This document shows positions 32,488 through 44,464 of a DNA stretch of 64,000 nucleotides, one piece after another. Below the pieces are notes generated by a model. The model saw only the letters and a program-made list of their open reading frames with translations, was not told where the DNA came from and searched no databases. Both the position numbers and the translations under genes were made by a program. Source of the DNA: Anaeramoeba flamelloides. Its lineage: Eukaryota > Metamonada > Anaeramoebidae. The stretch spans positions 4,836,001 through 4,900,000 of the forward strand of contig JANTQA010000033.1 of NCBI GenBank assembly GCA_027625915.1, given 5' to 3'. Numbering within the stretch: position 1 is the stretch's first letter; each line of letters opens with the position of its first letter.

Positions 32488-35436
32488 TTAAAATCGCAAA
32501 TTACGTAATTTATTATAAACCTGAATAATATTATCTTGAATAAATTCAGCCTTTTGTGAAATTTTAGGTATTGAACAGTTTATTTTACCTTTATCAAATT
32601 CTGATCTCATTTCAACAATCTGGTTTAAATCATTTTTTAAAGACAGAACTTTTTTTTTAATTTCTTTAATAACTGTAATTGAATTCATATTATTATTGGT
32701 GATACTATTTGATAATGACGACGACGAAGAAGAAGATAGCGAGAATAATTGGTTTTCATTTTCCGATATGATTTGATTGATTCTATAAATAATTGATTCT
32801 CTGATCAATGGTGATAATTCCTTTGATGAAGAATGAATCTTAATAAATTCGTTATCGTCTCTATTTGAAGAGGAAATGGAAAACCTTTCTCCGTGTGGAT
32901 CTAAATAATCCTTGAAGTTGTATTGTTTGGTTATCATTTTTATCTGTTTTTTTTTACCCGTTAATAGGATTTTTACTGTTGAGGGGTTCATTGAAAGAGA
33001 AAATTTTTTGTTAATTGCAAATAACGGATCTTTCTTTGATTGCTTTCCCTTTGAATCTTGATTTTGTAAGTTGATTCTTTGACTAAACATGGGCTCCTTA
33101 TCAAGAATTGAAAAGTCTATAATATCAAATCGCTCTTTTGTACATTCAAAGAGAAAGGAAATTTTTGATGAAGGGTGTGTGTATACCACATATGCATGAA
33201 CCATTATGGGTTTTCTTTCCCATTTCCCAATAAAATCAATTGGAATTTGGAAAACTTTTTTACAGCTCTGCTTATCGGAATTGTGTATTTGTTTAAAAAC
33301 TAAAGGGCATTGGAAGAATTCAGTTAAATTATCTGTATTTATTTTATGATTACTATTGTTTTTTTTATCATTATTTTTATCATTATTTTTATCCTTATCA
33401 TTTTTATTTTCATTCCCATCCCCATTATCGTTCCCATTATCGTTATCAATATTATTACAAGAATTAATTTGAAGAACAAAAGTCCATCTTTCTGCTGAGA
33501 ATTGATGAGCATAACGCGAACCAAAAAGTTCTACATGAATTTTAGTTTTTGATTCAAATTCTGAATTAGGGGTGACCAGGCTTTTGAGATTACAAATTAT
33601 CGGCGATTTTTTAAATCCAGACACAACATGAATTACTGAGTTCATTTCCTTTAATTGAGAATCCAGCATTTGATTTTTTTTTTTAATTTTAACAATTTGG
33701 TTTCCGACCCGAGATATTTTGACAAGTCTAATTTTGATTCTTTGTTCTAAATGTGATGAAGAACTCCTTTTTAAAAGATCTAAATTTTCATTTTTTAGTC
33801 TCTGATACAATGAAAGTTTTTTGTTTTTTATTTTTTTATTTTGTTTATGTTTATTATTTTCTGTTACATTACCAATTCTTAATTTATTTGTTTTTTGTAG
33901 ATCTAAGCTATTGTTTAAAAATCTTGCAAAATCGATCCATAATATTTCACCACGTTTGCTAATTAAAATATTTGTAGAAATCTTTAAAATATCTGAGCGG
34001 ATTGATAATTTTTTTGAGTGAATTTTAAATTTGTTATCAAAATTTGATGATGATGATGACGATGACGATGACGATGACGATGATGACGCAATTTCCTTTG
34101 TTTTGCTTTTCTTTTCACCAATTAACTCGCTAAGATCAAGCACATAAACAGAACCTTGTGAGATATAAATAAGTTTTGATGGATTGACTAATTCGACAGC
34201 TTCAACAGGCCCAACTAAATTTGTAAATTTGCGGATTGCTCTTGGTTTTTTTTGAGGCGCTCTTATCTGCGGATTATTGTTGCTGTCTTCCTCTTCTATT
34301 GTGTTTGTTGTTGCTTTTTTTTTGGGTGTAGTAATAACACATACCCTTCCGTAGCTCCCAATGGCAATGAACCAATTTTTTTTATAGACACAAAGCTTGA
34401 CAACAGGTTCCCCAAGTTCCCCAACCCTTCCTCCAGAATTTGAAGAAGTAGACGCAATCGCGTCCCACCCAATGTCCCCATCCGTTGTCCCAAACAACAT
34501 TAATTCGCGATCTAAATCGATTCTTGGAAAATTAAATAAAACATAGAATAAGGAATCAGAAATTATCGTGTTTGACAAAAATAAAAAGCAGCTTGGCAAG
34601 TTGCCTCTTCGACAAATCGATAAGGGGTGCGAGTAATTTGGCTGTGTCTGTGGTTTTTTTTTTAATCTCCTCAAGGAATAACAGTCAACAAAGACTTTGT
34701 CATCCTCATACCCTTCTTCTTCTTTCTCTTCCTCTTCCTCTTCCATTTCAATGTCAAGGTCAATATTGTTATTAGTTTCTTTTTCTATTTCGATTTCAAG
34801 ATCAATTTCTTTATTGTTTTTTTTTTTACTTTTTTCTTTTTCTTTTCTTTTTTCTGTTCTTATGTTTTCAATTTCAAAATCTAGATCCCTTTGTAATTTT
34901 TTTTTTTTGTTTTCTTTTAAATGATTTTTCGGGATCCGAAATGCTACCAAATGAAATTCACAACACAAAATAAAAGTAATACGTGGATCACGAAGAACTT
35001 TTTTCCCAACCTTGTCAAGTAAAATAAATGGCACTTTTTCTTGGATTTGTGTTTCTTTTTGTGGGGTTTTATCCGTGTTGAGTCTTGGCTTTTTATTTTT
35101 CTGTTGTTCAATTTGATTTGTTTCCTTGGGATCGTTTAATTCAATTTCTTCATCAGACAAGATCCCTTGGTTAATGTTTTGGGGTATTTGGTGACTTGGT
35201 GGTAAAAGGGCCCACACATCCCCATTTGTCTTTAAAATGAAAAGGGTTTGGAATCTTTGAGAATAAGCAAGTGAACTTATTTTCCCTTGTTTCACAGAAA
35301 TAACTGTTGGGTTCATTTGGTGCTTAACATAATGAATCAGTTTTGGTTGTGAGCGGATAAATATTGTTTTTCCAGAGGCTGTTTCGATTTGTAAGTTATT
35401 GTCAGGTTGTACTAGTGGTAATCTAAAAGTAATCAT
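32488..35436 (-). CDS. FAAP100: FAAP100-like Fanconi anaemia core-complex subunit
   Basis: Single frame of 982 residues, ATG at 35436, TAA at 32488. In animals FAAP100 pairs with FANCB and FANCL in the nuclear ubiquitin-ligase module that monoubiquitinates FANCD2-FANCI. Blocks match the recalled human protein in order. GTTDGDIG ... GEPVVKLCVY ... WFIAIGSYGRVCVI equals human GLPDGQL ... EEPVIFIGAL ... CLVAFGHHGRMLAI. Then VGPVEAVEL ... LIYISQGSVYVLDLS (human LPGPVLCAA ... SDLCVVDLS), the helix KISRVGNQIVKIKKKNQMLD, FSAERWTFVLQINSC (human SLDQGWTLCIQVLTSS), and the C-terminal helices ending YNKLRNLRF (human YRQLRHPSL). The N-terminal half should be a beta-propeller. Inserts of Glu, Lys, Ser and Asn-Asp account for the extra ~100 residues over human (881). 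Identification rests on recalled similarity, so moderate-to-high confidence. Confidence 0.8.
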   Translation of the reverse strand: MITFRLPLVQPDNNLQIETASGKTIFIRSQPKLIHYVKHQMNPTVISVKQGKISSLAYSQRFQTLFILKTNGDVWALLPPSHQIPQNINQGILSDEEIELNDPKETNQIEQQKNKKPRLNTDKTPQKETQIQEKVPFILLDKVGKKVLRDPRITFILCCEFHLVAFRIPKNHLKENKKKKLQRDLDFEIENIRTEKRKEKEKSKKKNNKEIDLEIEIEKETNNNIDLDIEMEEEEEEKEEEGYEDDKVFVDCYSLRRLKKKPQTQPNYSHPLSICRRGNLPSCFLFLSNTIISDSLFYVLFNFPRIDLDRELMLFGTTDGDIGWDAIASTSSNSGGRVGELGEPVVKLCVYKKNWFIAIGSYGRVCVITTPKKKATTNTIEEEDSNNNPQIRAPQKKPRAIRKFTNLVGPVEAVELVNPSKLIYISQGSVYVLDLSELIGEKKSKTKEIASSSSSSSSSSSSSSNFDNKFKIHSKKLSIRSDILKISTNILISKRGEILWIDFARFLNNSLDLQKTNKLRIGNVTENNKHKQNKKIKNKKLSLYQRLKNENLDLLKRSSSSHLEQRIKIRLVKISRVGNQIVKIKKKNQMLDSQLKEMNSVIHVVSGFKKSPIICNLKSLVTPNSEFESKTKIHVELFGSRYAHQFSAERWTFVLQINSCNNIDNDNGNDNGDGNENKNDKDKNNDKNNDKKNNSNHKINTDNLTEFFQCPLVFKQIHNSDKQSCKKVFQIPIDFIGKWERKPIMVHAYVVYTHPSSKISFLFECTKERFDIIDFSILDKEPMFSQRINLQNQDSKGKQSKKDPLFAINKKFSLSMNPSTVKILLTGKKKQIKMITKQYNFKDYLDPHGERFSISSSNRDDNEFIKIHSSSKELSPLIRESIIYRINQIISENENQLFSLSSSSSSSLSNSITNNNMNSITVIKEIKKKVLSLKNDLNQIVEMRSEFDKGKINCSIPKISQKAEFIQDNIIQVYNKLRNLRF

Positions 35437-35921
35437 TTCTTAATTCGAAATCAAAGAATAAAATAAGAAAAATGTTTTCTATTCAAAGTAAATTTGAAAA
35501 ATAATTTTTTCTTTTCAGGAGAATAATTTGTGATCAAGTAGAGAAGATTTATTTTAAATGAAAATACCAATGTTTGTGCATTTTCTGGGTGAAATAGTTC
35601 ATTTAGAAACCTTTTTTTTTCTTTTTAAGGTGCCTTTTATCAGAAGAAAATTAGTAAAATCAAAAAAGATTTTTGATGCATTCAATCATTTCAAATTTTG
35701 GGTGGTATTATTGAACTATGGATTAAAAATGAAAAATGTAATATCTAAATTTTTTTATTAGTGTTTTAAAGTATTTTGATTACAGTACAATTGGAATTTC
35801 TAATGGGTAAATTTTAATATTTCTATACAAATATTTCTTTTCAATTTTTATTTTTTTGTTTCATTTATTAAATTATCTCATTTACAAGTTTATTATTTCT
35901 GAAAATTTCTTAATGTAATGT

Positions 35922-37919
35922 TTAAGGGTCTAGTGTTTTACCCTGGATTTGTACAATACTCAAGAGGTTCACAAAACCTAAAAAGGGTATTGTGAAATTG
36001 TCCTTCTTTTGATTGACAAAATACAAATAACAAATAAAAAAAATTCCTTGGATTTTTCTGAGCAAAAAAATCAAAGACCTGTTAAAATAATTAATAGAAT
36101 CTCAATAGAAAAATAATCCGAATTGAAAAAAAAAGTTGAATAACATTTTAAAAATTTCAAAAATATAAATTTTAAAAAACAAGTACTTGTTTCTTGATTT
36201 TAAATGTCCAAAGAGTTAAATTTCTTAGATTTAAAACAAATAATTTTTATTTCGGGAACTAGTCTCTCTTAATTTTTTTTTGACCTATTTCTAAATAAGG
36301 AACCCTTATCTCAAAATATGTTTAAAATTGGTAAAAACGGGTTTTTTCGATGTTAGAACTTTTAGTTCTTGTTTTTTTTTTGAAAATTTACAATTAGTTA
36401 AAAAAAGTGTATTTTAAAACAATTTTTTTAAATTAAATATCTTGAACGGATGAGAATTTTTTGATTAATTTTGGATTTAATTATTGTCTCAAAAATAATA
36501 TTTATTCTCATTTTGAAAAACAAAAAAATAATTTAAAACTAGTGAATATTTTTTCTTTCAATTCTGCTCATCCAACTTGGCTCTATAAAGAAATCAATTT
36601 GTTTTATCAATAATTACTGTTTAAAAAAATAGTTCTTATTTTTTTCTTTTATTTTTTTTTGACTCTGACAAAAAATTTTGGAATGATAATTTGGGACAAC
36701 TTTTTAAAACTTCAAATTTGACAAAAAAAAAGAATATAAACTCAAAAAGTATATTCATGAAAAAAAAAGAATGGTACAGGAAAAGAAAGAAAATCTTTTA
36801 TTAAGAGTAAAGCATATATTGCATATTTTTTTCGAATCAAATTGTTTTTTCATGCAAATCCAAAAAAAGTTTTTAGGTTTATTTTTAAAAATTTTTTTTG
36901 TACATCTTCCATAAAAACAACTAGGTTTTGATATCTAGTTCATATTTTTTTTTATTTTTTGTATTTTTACGAAAAGTTGAAAAAAGCAACTTTCAATAAA
37001 GTGAAAAAATGAAAATTTTTTTATTTCTATAAAAACAATAATTAAATTTAATGAATGTCATTTATCGAGATTATATTACTAAACAAAGAAGTTTTTCACT
37101 TTGATTTCAAATATAAGTTATTGGCAAAAACATAATCTAAATCTCTATTAAATAGATATAAAAAAATAATAGAGAGTAGTCCCTTAAAGTTCACAATCGA
37201 TTTAATTTGATTTAAAATAATATATGGTTCTATTGTTCTCCACTATATTTGAAAAAGTAAGGTTTATGTAACGTTTTTTATTAAAATTCTGACTCCTTTG
37301 AGAATGGAAAAAAAAATGAAAAAAAAAATCTTCAGGGATCTCAAAAAGTGCACAAGAGTGAAAATTCAAAACTAACAAAGTTTATATCAAAATTATCATT
37401 CATAATCATTCAAATTCTATTTTGAGTCTCACTATTGGTCACTTGTTGAGATCCCTGAAGATTTTTTTTTTCATTTTTTTTTCCATTCTCAAAGGAGTCA
37501 GAATTTTAATAAAAAACGTTACATAAACCTTACTTTGTCAAATATAGAGAGTTATAATATAACCACTCATTAGATTAAATTGAAATAAATTGATTTTATA
37601 CATTTATAAAAACATAATTTGTTTTAAATCAAAGAAATAAAATCATTTGGAAACAATAAAAAAAGAAACTTATAATTTTTTGTTTAATTTTAATTGTTTG
37701 GTATCGAGAATGCTTTCCAACTTTTTTTATGCTTATTTTATTTTTTTTTCAATTGGGTTTCTATTAATTATTTTAACATGCCATTGATTTTTTTGCTAAG
37801 AAATTTTTTTTTATTTGAATTTTGTCAATCAAAAGAAGGGCAATTTCACAATACTCTTTTGAGGTTTCATGTCACTTCTTGAGTATTGGGAAAATCCACA
37901 GTAAATGAAGAGAACCTTA
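35922..37919. mobile_element. Foldback element, about 2 kb
   Basis: The outer ends are inverted copies. 35922-36010 (TAAGGGTCTAG ... AATACTCAAGAGG ... CAATTTCAC read on the complement) matches 37830-37919 (CAATCAAAAGAAGGGCAATT ... TTGAGTATTGGG ... ACCTTAA). The right half resembles sequences at about 39000-39400 and 52340-52740, so this is a repeat family of which one copy has duplicated in inverted orientation. Confidence 0.6.
37254..37536. repeat. Perfect 91-bp inverted repeat with ~100-bp loop
   Basis: 37254-37344 and 37446-37536 are exact reverse complements by eye, including both A-runs of nine and ten. The arm starts AAAGTAAGGTTTATGTAACG. The loop is 37345-37445. RNA across it would form a very stable hairpin. 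Confidence 0.85.
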
Positions 37920-38485
37920 AAATTTTTTTTTGAATTTCAACAATTTTTTTTTCACGATAATTACCCAAATTCTAAAAAAAAATTCAACTTAAGGTTGGAG
38001 TCATTAAGATTAAAAATTATTTTAAATTTTGCTTTTTATCTTAAAAATGGGAAAAAAATTTTTTTTCGCTTTCATTTTCCGTTTTCAAATAAAGATCACA
38101 AATTACTACCTACTTCTTTGAAAACTCAATTTGGTTATAAGAAAAATTAATTTGGAAAATGATTATAAAATTTTTTCCCTTTTGTTAAATCAAAATTAGT
38201 ATTTAAACAAAAAAACAATTTGTAATTTTATTATTTTACTAATAAGAATTAAAAACCAATCAACGTAAAGTATGATGTATCTCTAAAAATTAATAATGAA
38301 AAAAAGTGGGTTAACCTGAAAAAAAGTACCAAATGGGTACCAAATGGGTACCCTCAAGAACCATTTTGGATTGTTGTTAATTATAATTTGCAAAATAATT
38401 GTGAAAGTTTCGTAGTTTTGGTATTTTAATACATTTTGAAAGATCAATTATTTTGTTTTTTATATTTTCTTCATTTCTCAAATGA

Positions 38486-38961
38486 CAGTGGTGTAAATAA
38501 CCCATGTTTTTTAATTTAACCCATTACCAAAATTTAAATCATGCAAAAAATATTGGTTGACTGTAGAAATAAAAAAAACAGATTAATGGGGTGAAAACAG
38601 TATATAAACAAGAAATTGGGTTCTTTAAATAAATTTTAAAAAAGAATTATGAAGATATTGAAAGATTAAAATGTAATTATTTGACAAAATAATGAGAAAA
38701 ATTTCATTTTTTGAATTTTTCTAAGAAAAAATCATTTAATCTCAGAAATTTTGTAAATATGACGAAAATTTTGAAACAAAAGCATTTAATATTATTGTGA
38801 ATTTTTGATTATTCAAAGATCTAACCTCTAAAGTCAATTTGGATCTAAACCAAGAATCTATAATGAATTCTGGTCTTCCAATACCCAAGTCTGAAAAAAA
38901 AACATGAGTTAAATTTTAGTAATGGGTTAAAGGTTGACAACAGGGGTTATTTATATTACTG
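38486..38961. mobile_element. Nested MITE with TGA target duplication
   Basis: Left end CAGTGGTGTAAATAACCCA, right end GGGTTATTTATATTACTG. The arms continue with AACCCATTACCAAAATTT and its inverse. TGA flanks both sides (38483-38485 and 38962-38964). The related sequence near 52340 reads CAAATGAGCTATTTTATTC with a single TGA, that is, an unoccupied site. No coding capacity. A PIF/Harbinger-like 3-bp duplication is possible, although the CAGT end also resembles Tc1/mariner. Confidence 0.7.
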
Positions 38962-39933
38962 TGAGTTAATTTTATCTCAAGAATGTTACAAAATACTTTA
39001 TCTTATCAAATTTAGTGTGTTGAAAAATAACCACAAATTAGATTAAATCAAGTTAAATTGATTTTGTAATTAAAGAAAACAATTTGATTCAAATTGAAGA
39101 AATTTTTGAGGATTTGGAATAGAAAAAAAAGAAGCAAGTAATTGTTTTTTTTTAACAATTTTAATTTTTGGAATTGAAAATTCTTTTAAATTATTTTTTG
39201 TAAATGAGTTTTTAACAATGAGATCTTATGAATTTCTTTACTCTTTAAATCTTTTGTCATTTTGATCTTTTGAAGTTTTTTTTTCGTAATTGGATTTTTT
39301 TTATATTTCAAAAAATAAACAGAAGTGCTATTTCAAAATATCCTTTTTAGTGATAGACGGCTCCATGGATATGGAGTAATTCTCATCTAAAATACTATAC
39401 CTTGAAAGGATCTTTATTTTTAATAGTTCTTCAAGTTTGAGTACAAACAGTTTCTTCTTCTTAGTATTACTTATGATACCCAAAAGTTAAATCTGGAATT
39501 TCTGTATTTATCGAACAATTAATAAAATCGTTTGAACGGAAAAATAAAAATGTACCACTAGTAATTCTTTAATTAGAGATTCAAAAAATCGAGTTATTCA
39601 AGTTATAAGATTACTTTTCCTATAAAAGACAAAACTAAATTTCTGAGAAGCTCTAATTAAATGAAATACACGTTAATTTTTTTTTATTATAATTTCCAAA
39701 AACAAATGTTCATCGTTTTGTTTGAAGAAAACGAAAATGAAAACGAATTATTTTTGTAACTTTTGTGAGATCTTTCAAAATTAAATGAAAACTTCATTTT
39801 TTGTAATTTGGTTTTGATTAACAAAAAAAAATTAACCGATCTTAATAATTAAAAAACACAATCCAATTATAATACAATCACAAACTAAATTATTGAAGAA
39901 AAGGAATTCATAATTTAGCTTAAACAATTTCTA

Positions 39934-41701
39934 ATGGCGAATAACAAGCAAAAAGAAACCAGATTTACCGGCACCCAAGTTACTTCTTCAAAATTATTTT
40001 ATGCAAAAAAAAAAAAAAAAAACAAAGAAGAGCAAATATGGGTTGAATTGAAGACAAGATCTGAAAAAGAAACAAAAAAGAAACATAGAAAAAACAAAAA
40101 AACAACAAAAGAACCTCAATCAAAGAAAGACACAACCAAAGTTTTTATCAAAAAAACAAAAAGATCAAATTCTAACCCTGTAAATTTAAAAAAACAAAAA
40201 CAAAAACGACAATTCACAAAAAGCAAATTTACTAAAGACCACAAAGAACAAGAAAAAGAATTTGAATTAAACACAAAACCAAAGACAAAAGCAAGGCCAA
40301 AATCAAAATCAAAAGATCATACACAAAAAAACAAACTAAAATCTGCAAAAAGTTATTCTAAGAGGGACAAAAGATCAAAAAACAGAACCTCCCAAAATTT
40401 TGATTTGGTTGTCCCCAATTTAAAAAAATTTCAAAAAAAGAATAAAAAACATCATCAAACTAAGAACCAACAGAACAATAAAAAAAAATACAAAAGTAAA
40501 ACCCCAAGAGGGAACAGATCAAATGGGGTCAACAAAGCCACCATACCGTCTGATTGGAGAAAAAAAATGACTGATAACACTTTTGGAGGCTTTGATGAAA
40601 ATACCCCAAATTTTAACGAAATTTCTGACACACAAAGAAATTATGGATCGAAAAGTAATAGCCTTAATGACCATAAAAAGAAAAAAGAAAAGAGTCGCAA
40701 AAAGAAGAAAAAGGAAAAATTGAAAAGAAAGGAAAAGTCAATTAAAGAACAAAAATTAAAATCAAAGCAGAATGAAATCCAAACGAAAGCCAAAAAGAAA
40801 CATAAAAAAAAGGCTACAAGACAAAAAAAGAAAACAGAAAAAGAAAAAATCAATGTCGGGAAATATATTAAATCAAATAACTTTGTTAAAAATAATTCAA
40901 AGGAATCAAAAAGCAAGAAAGGCACGAAAACAAGGTCCTTTACTGGAGTAGACTCATCACTATTTGATGGCCAGATTCTTAAAGAGTTTGCTGTCGCGCC
41001 TCGGGGCAATAATGGGAAAGCAAAAAGTATCGAGGGCTATAGCAGTAGTTCAGATAGTAGTGAAGAGTTTGAGAATAACGAAAAGGATGATAAACTTGAT
41101 CTTGGTTTTGTCTCATCATCATCATCCGACGAAGACGATGAGGAAGACAAATATCAAAATGGGAATCTCAATTTTGTCAATAAGGAAAATCCAGATGAGT
41201 ATTGTAAAGGAGGATACAATCCAACCAAGGTCGGTGATATTTTTAAGGAAAGATATAAAGCCTTAATCAAAATCGGTTGGGGCTATTTTTCAACCGTATG
41301 GTTAGTCGAAGATCTTAAATATGGCGGGAAAATGGTGAGAACAAAGGCTGGTAAAATTGTCATGAAAGAAAAATATTTGGCTTTGAAAATTGTAAAATCT
41401 TCAAAAATCTTTGCTCAAGTTGCAATTGATGAAATTAAAATATTATTTAAATGCGCGATGAATGATCCAGAAGACAAATTTAATATTGTGAGGCTAACCG
41501 ATCATTTTACTCATAAAGGTCCAAATGGAAGACGTAAATTTTTTACCCCTTGTCCTTTTATTTATTTTTCATTTTATTTTAGTTTTTTGATTCATTACAA
41601 ATATTTATCAGAACATAGAATTATTCCATATAATTCATACTTTCACTAATTCAGAGAATTTCCACGAATTTCATTTTTATTTTGTTGTCTGAATTTGTTT
41701 C

Positions 41702-41760
<59 letters not shown>

Positions 41761-44464
41761 ATGTCTTTCGCTACAATTTCTTTATTTTTTATTTTTTCTA
41801 ATTTCCAGTAATTGAAATCAAAAATAATATTGACTATTATGTGAATATTAAAAATTTAAAGGGAATTGTTGATCAATAAACTAATAAAGAAAAAAAAATT
41901 CAAAGATAATAAACAAAAACAATTTTTTGTTCTTATTGTAAAAACAAAAGTAAAAATCTATTAATTTGGGATTGAATGAAGAGTTACTCGTTGAAATTTG
42001 AATTTAACAAGGTTAAAAAAGTTTAGGTACTCTGCTTTTTGATCATAAGAGATTTATACAAAGTAGATTTGTTTTTAATTTACAAAATAAAATTTAAAAG
42101 ATTTAATATAACCGTTTTTCAAAAAGTGAGTACTAAAAGTTTTCTTTTCAATAAAAATATTATTTTGAATTATATCTAATAGAAGAACTGGCGAATTACT
42201 TCCAATCATTCTTATTTTTGAAAATATTTTGAAAAATTATGATTACATTTTGATTTTAACCAATCACAAATATTACTAATTAATATCAACTTTGTTTCTG
42301 TCAAAGTCCCCCCAAAAAAAAAAATTGTTAAATATCAATTATTTTTTATAAATATACTTTAAAGAATAAAATAAGAAAAAAGTAGAATAATACACATGAG
42401 AGAATAGTTTATATTTGTCTGAAGTAAAACTAATAAATCAATATATTTTTCTTAAAAATTGAAAAACGAAAATTCTGAGATACACATTGAAAAAAACAAC
42501 CATACTTTATTTATTTATGAAGAAAAAGGAGTAATTAAAGAAAAATTACCAAAATAGAAAAAAAGAGAAGAACAAAAATAATTAAAATATCAAAAAATAA
42601 TAAAATAATTTACATCACCAAATTAAAAACATATCCAATGTTGTTAGGTTTTCTTGAATTGTCTGCTTAGTCTCAAAATCTATCGATTTTCAAATAAACA
42701 GAAAACTTAAGAAAAGCGAACGAAAAGTGTTCTTAGAGTGGCGTAGAGAGTAGTAGAGTGCCGTCAAGTGCCTAGCCTTTTTTTAATTTCTTAAATTAAA
42801 AGAAAATTTCAAAAATTTTCTTTTTATTTCTCAAATTAAAAAAAAGCTAACGGCGATTTTCCAGAATTCAAAAGAATAGAGAAAAATCAAAGATTTTACT
42901 CAATTCTTTTAAATACTGGAAAAGCTAAAGATGTTTTTTTTTAATTTTTGAAATTAAAAGAAAATATCATGAATTTTCTTTTAATTTCTTAAATAAAAAA
43001 AACCTAACGGTAAATAATAGTGGTTAACAACTCCCCCCTTTAATAATAAAAAAAAAAAAAAAAAAAAAATTCAAATTTTTTCTTCAAAATCAGCAAGATT
43101 TATTCATTTTCTTTAAAAATCAAACAAATTTTATATTTTAATATTTCTTTATTCAATTTTTCTAAAAAAAAATAATAGATATTTGTATGGTATTTGAATT
43201 TTTAGATCAAAATCATTTGCTATCTTTTCTAAAAAAGCATTCAAGCGATGGATTACCAATCAATATTGTAAAACAAATTACGAAACAAACCTTGATTGGT
43301 CTTCATCATCTGCACTCAAGATGTAAAGTTATACACACTGATATTAAACCAGAAAACATCATGATTTATACCAAACCAGGAAATATCCCCCCGCGTTTAA
43401 AAAAAAAACTTGCAAGTGTACAAAAGAAATTAAAAAAAGAAAATGGAATCCAAAAAGAAAAATCTGGCAAAGAGAAGAAAAAGATTAATTTACAAAAGAA
43501 AAAAGCTCAAAACAAAAAGAGAATAAAACTGAAAAAAAACAAAATAAAAAATAAAAATGATAATGAAATAAATGATATCGAAATAAATGGTGTTGACCAA
43601 AATTCATTCACTAATTATAGTAAAAATTTTTTTTCCACTGGAATTCCGCAAAGACAAAGTAAAACAAGAATGATCACAAACATAAAACAACAGGAACGGC
43701 AAAAACATAACCAGAAGCAGCAACTCAAGCAGCGTAGGCAACAAAAGCAAAAACAAAAACAAGGACAAAAATCACAAATTCAACAAAATGATAATGCAAT
43801 GAATAAAAAAAGTAACACTAAAAAAGAAGTTCTCCATGGGATTGAATTTACTGTTTCGGAGGCAAAAGAATTATGGGGAACTGTTAATACCCCCTTAAAT
43901 CAAAAGAAAAAGAAAAGACGAACAAATAAAACAATAAACATATCCCCAAAAGACATTAAATGTAAAATTGTTGATCTTGGCAACGCATGTTGGTTTGATC
44001 GGCATTTTTCTAATTTAATCCAAACCAGGGAATACAGAAGCCCAGAAGTGATACTTGGCCATGATTACAATGAAACGGCCGATATTTGGTCCATGGCATG
44101 TATGGTTTTTGAATTGTTAACCGGAGAAGTGCTTTTCCAACCAATTTCGAATAATCCCCAATTCCAAGACGAAGAACATCTTGCCTTAATGATTTCTTTA
44201 CTCGGGAAGTTTTCACCCGTGATTTTATTGACCGGGAGGAATTCGGAATTAATGGTTGACCAAAATGGTAATTTGCTTCATTATAACAATATTCCTTCTG
44301 ACCCACTAAAGAAAAGATTAATTGACACTTACAATTTCGACACAAAGGACGCAGAGCAAATTGCCTCTTTTCTTTTTCCAATGTTAAATTATGATCCAAA
44401 AAAACGTATTTCAGCAAAGAAGTGTTTAAAGCACGAATGGTTAAAAACTATAGATGTCGATTAA
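39934..44464 (+). CDS. SRPK: SRPK-family serine/arginine-protein kinase, two exons
   Basis: Phosphorylates SR-type splicing factors; usually cytosolic and nuclear. Exons 39934-41533 and 43179-44464 give 961 residues. The junction C|AT restores GRHICMVFEFL, the same as human SRPK1 GTHICMVFEVL, which fixes the splice sites (C|GTAAAT and AATAATAG|). The N-terminal ~430 residues are Lys-rich and disordered. The kinase domain starts with YCKGGYNPTKVGDIF, then the glycine loop GWGYFSTVW and the ALKIV lysine. Catalytic loop HTDIKPENI (Asp near residue 588), metal-binding DLGNACW in place of DFG (near 799), and REYRSPEVILG. A basic spacer of about 190 residues splits the domain, the family hallmark. 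The 1,645-nt intron is far longer than others of its kind here and holds a microsatellite and a repeat element. Confidence 0.96.
41705..41760 (+). repeat. Compound (TA)n-(TG)n microsatellite in the SRPK intron
   Basis: TA units to 41742 followed by GT units to 41760, the same arrangement as at 15013-15158. Confidence 0.95.
42650..43030. mobile_element. Foldback-type repeat in the SRPK intron
   Basis: Related to the repeat that hosts the LINE at 23216-26560. Shared words are TTTTCAAATAAACAGAAAACT, AGTGCCGTCAAGTGCCTA, GCTAACGGCGATTTTCCAG and AAAGAATAGAG with its inverse. It is a series of hairpins with no coding frame. Confidence 0.6.

Larger units (their letters stand above)
35437..39933. other. 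Divergent promoter spacer filled with inverted-repeat elements
   Basis: Lies between the divergently transcribed FAAP100-like and SRPK genes. It contains a ~2 kb foldback element (35922-37919), a perfect 91-bp inverted repeat (37254-37536) and a related copy interrupted by a smaller element (about 38240-39400). Short open frames (35558-35761, 37694-38150) lack motifs and lie within or beside these repeats. Confidence 0.6.
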
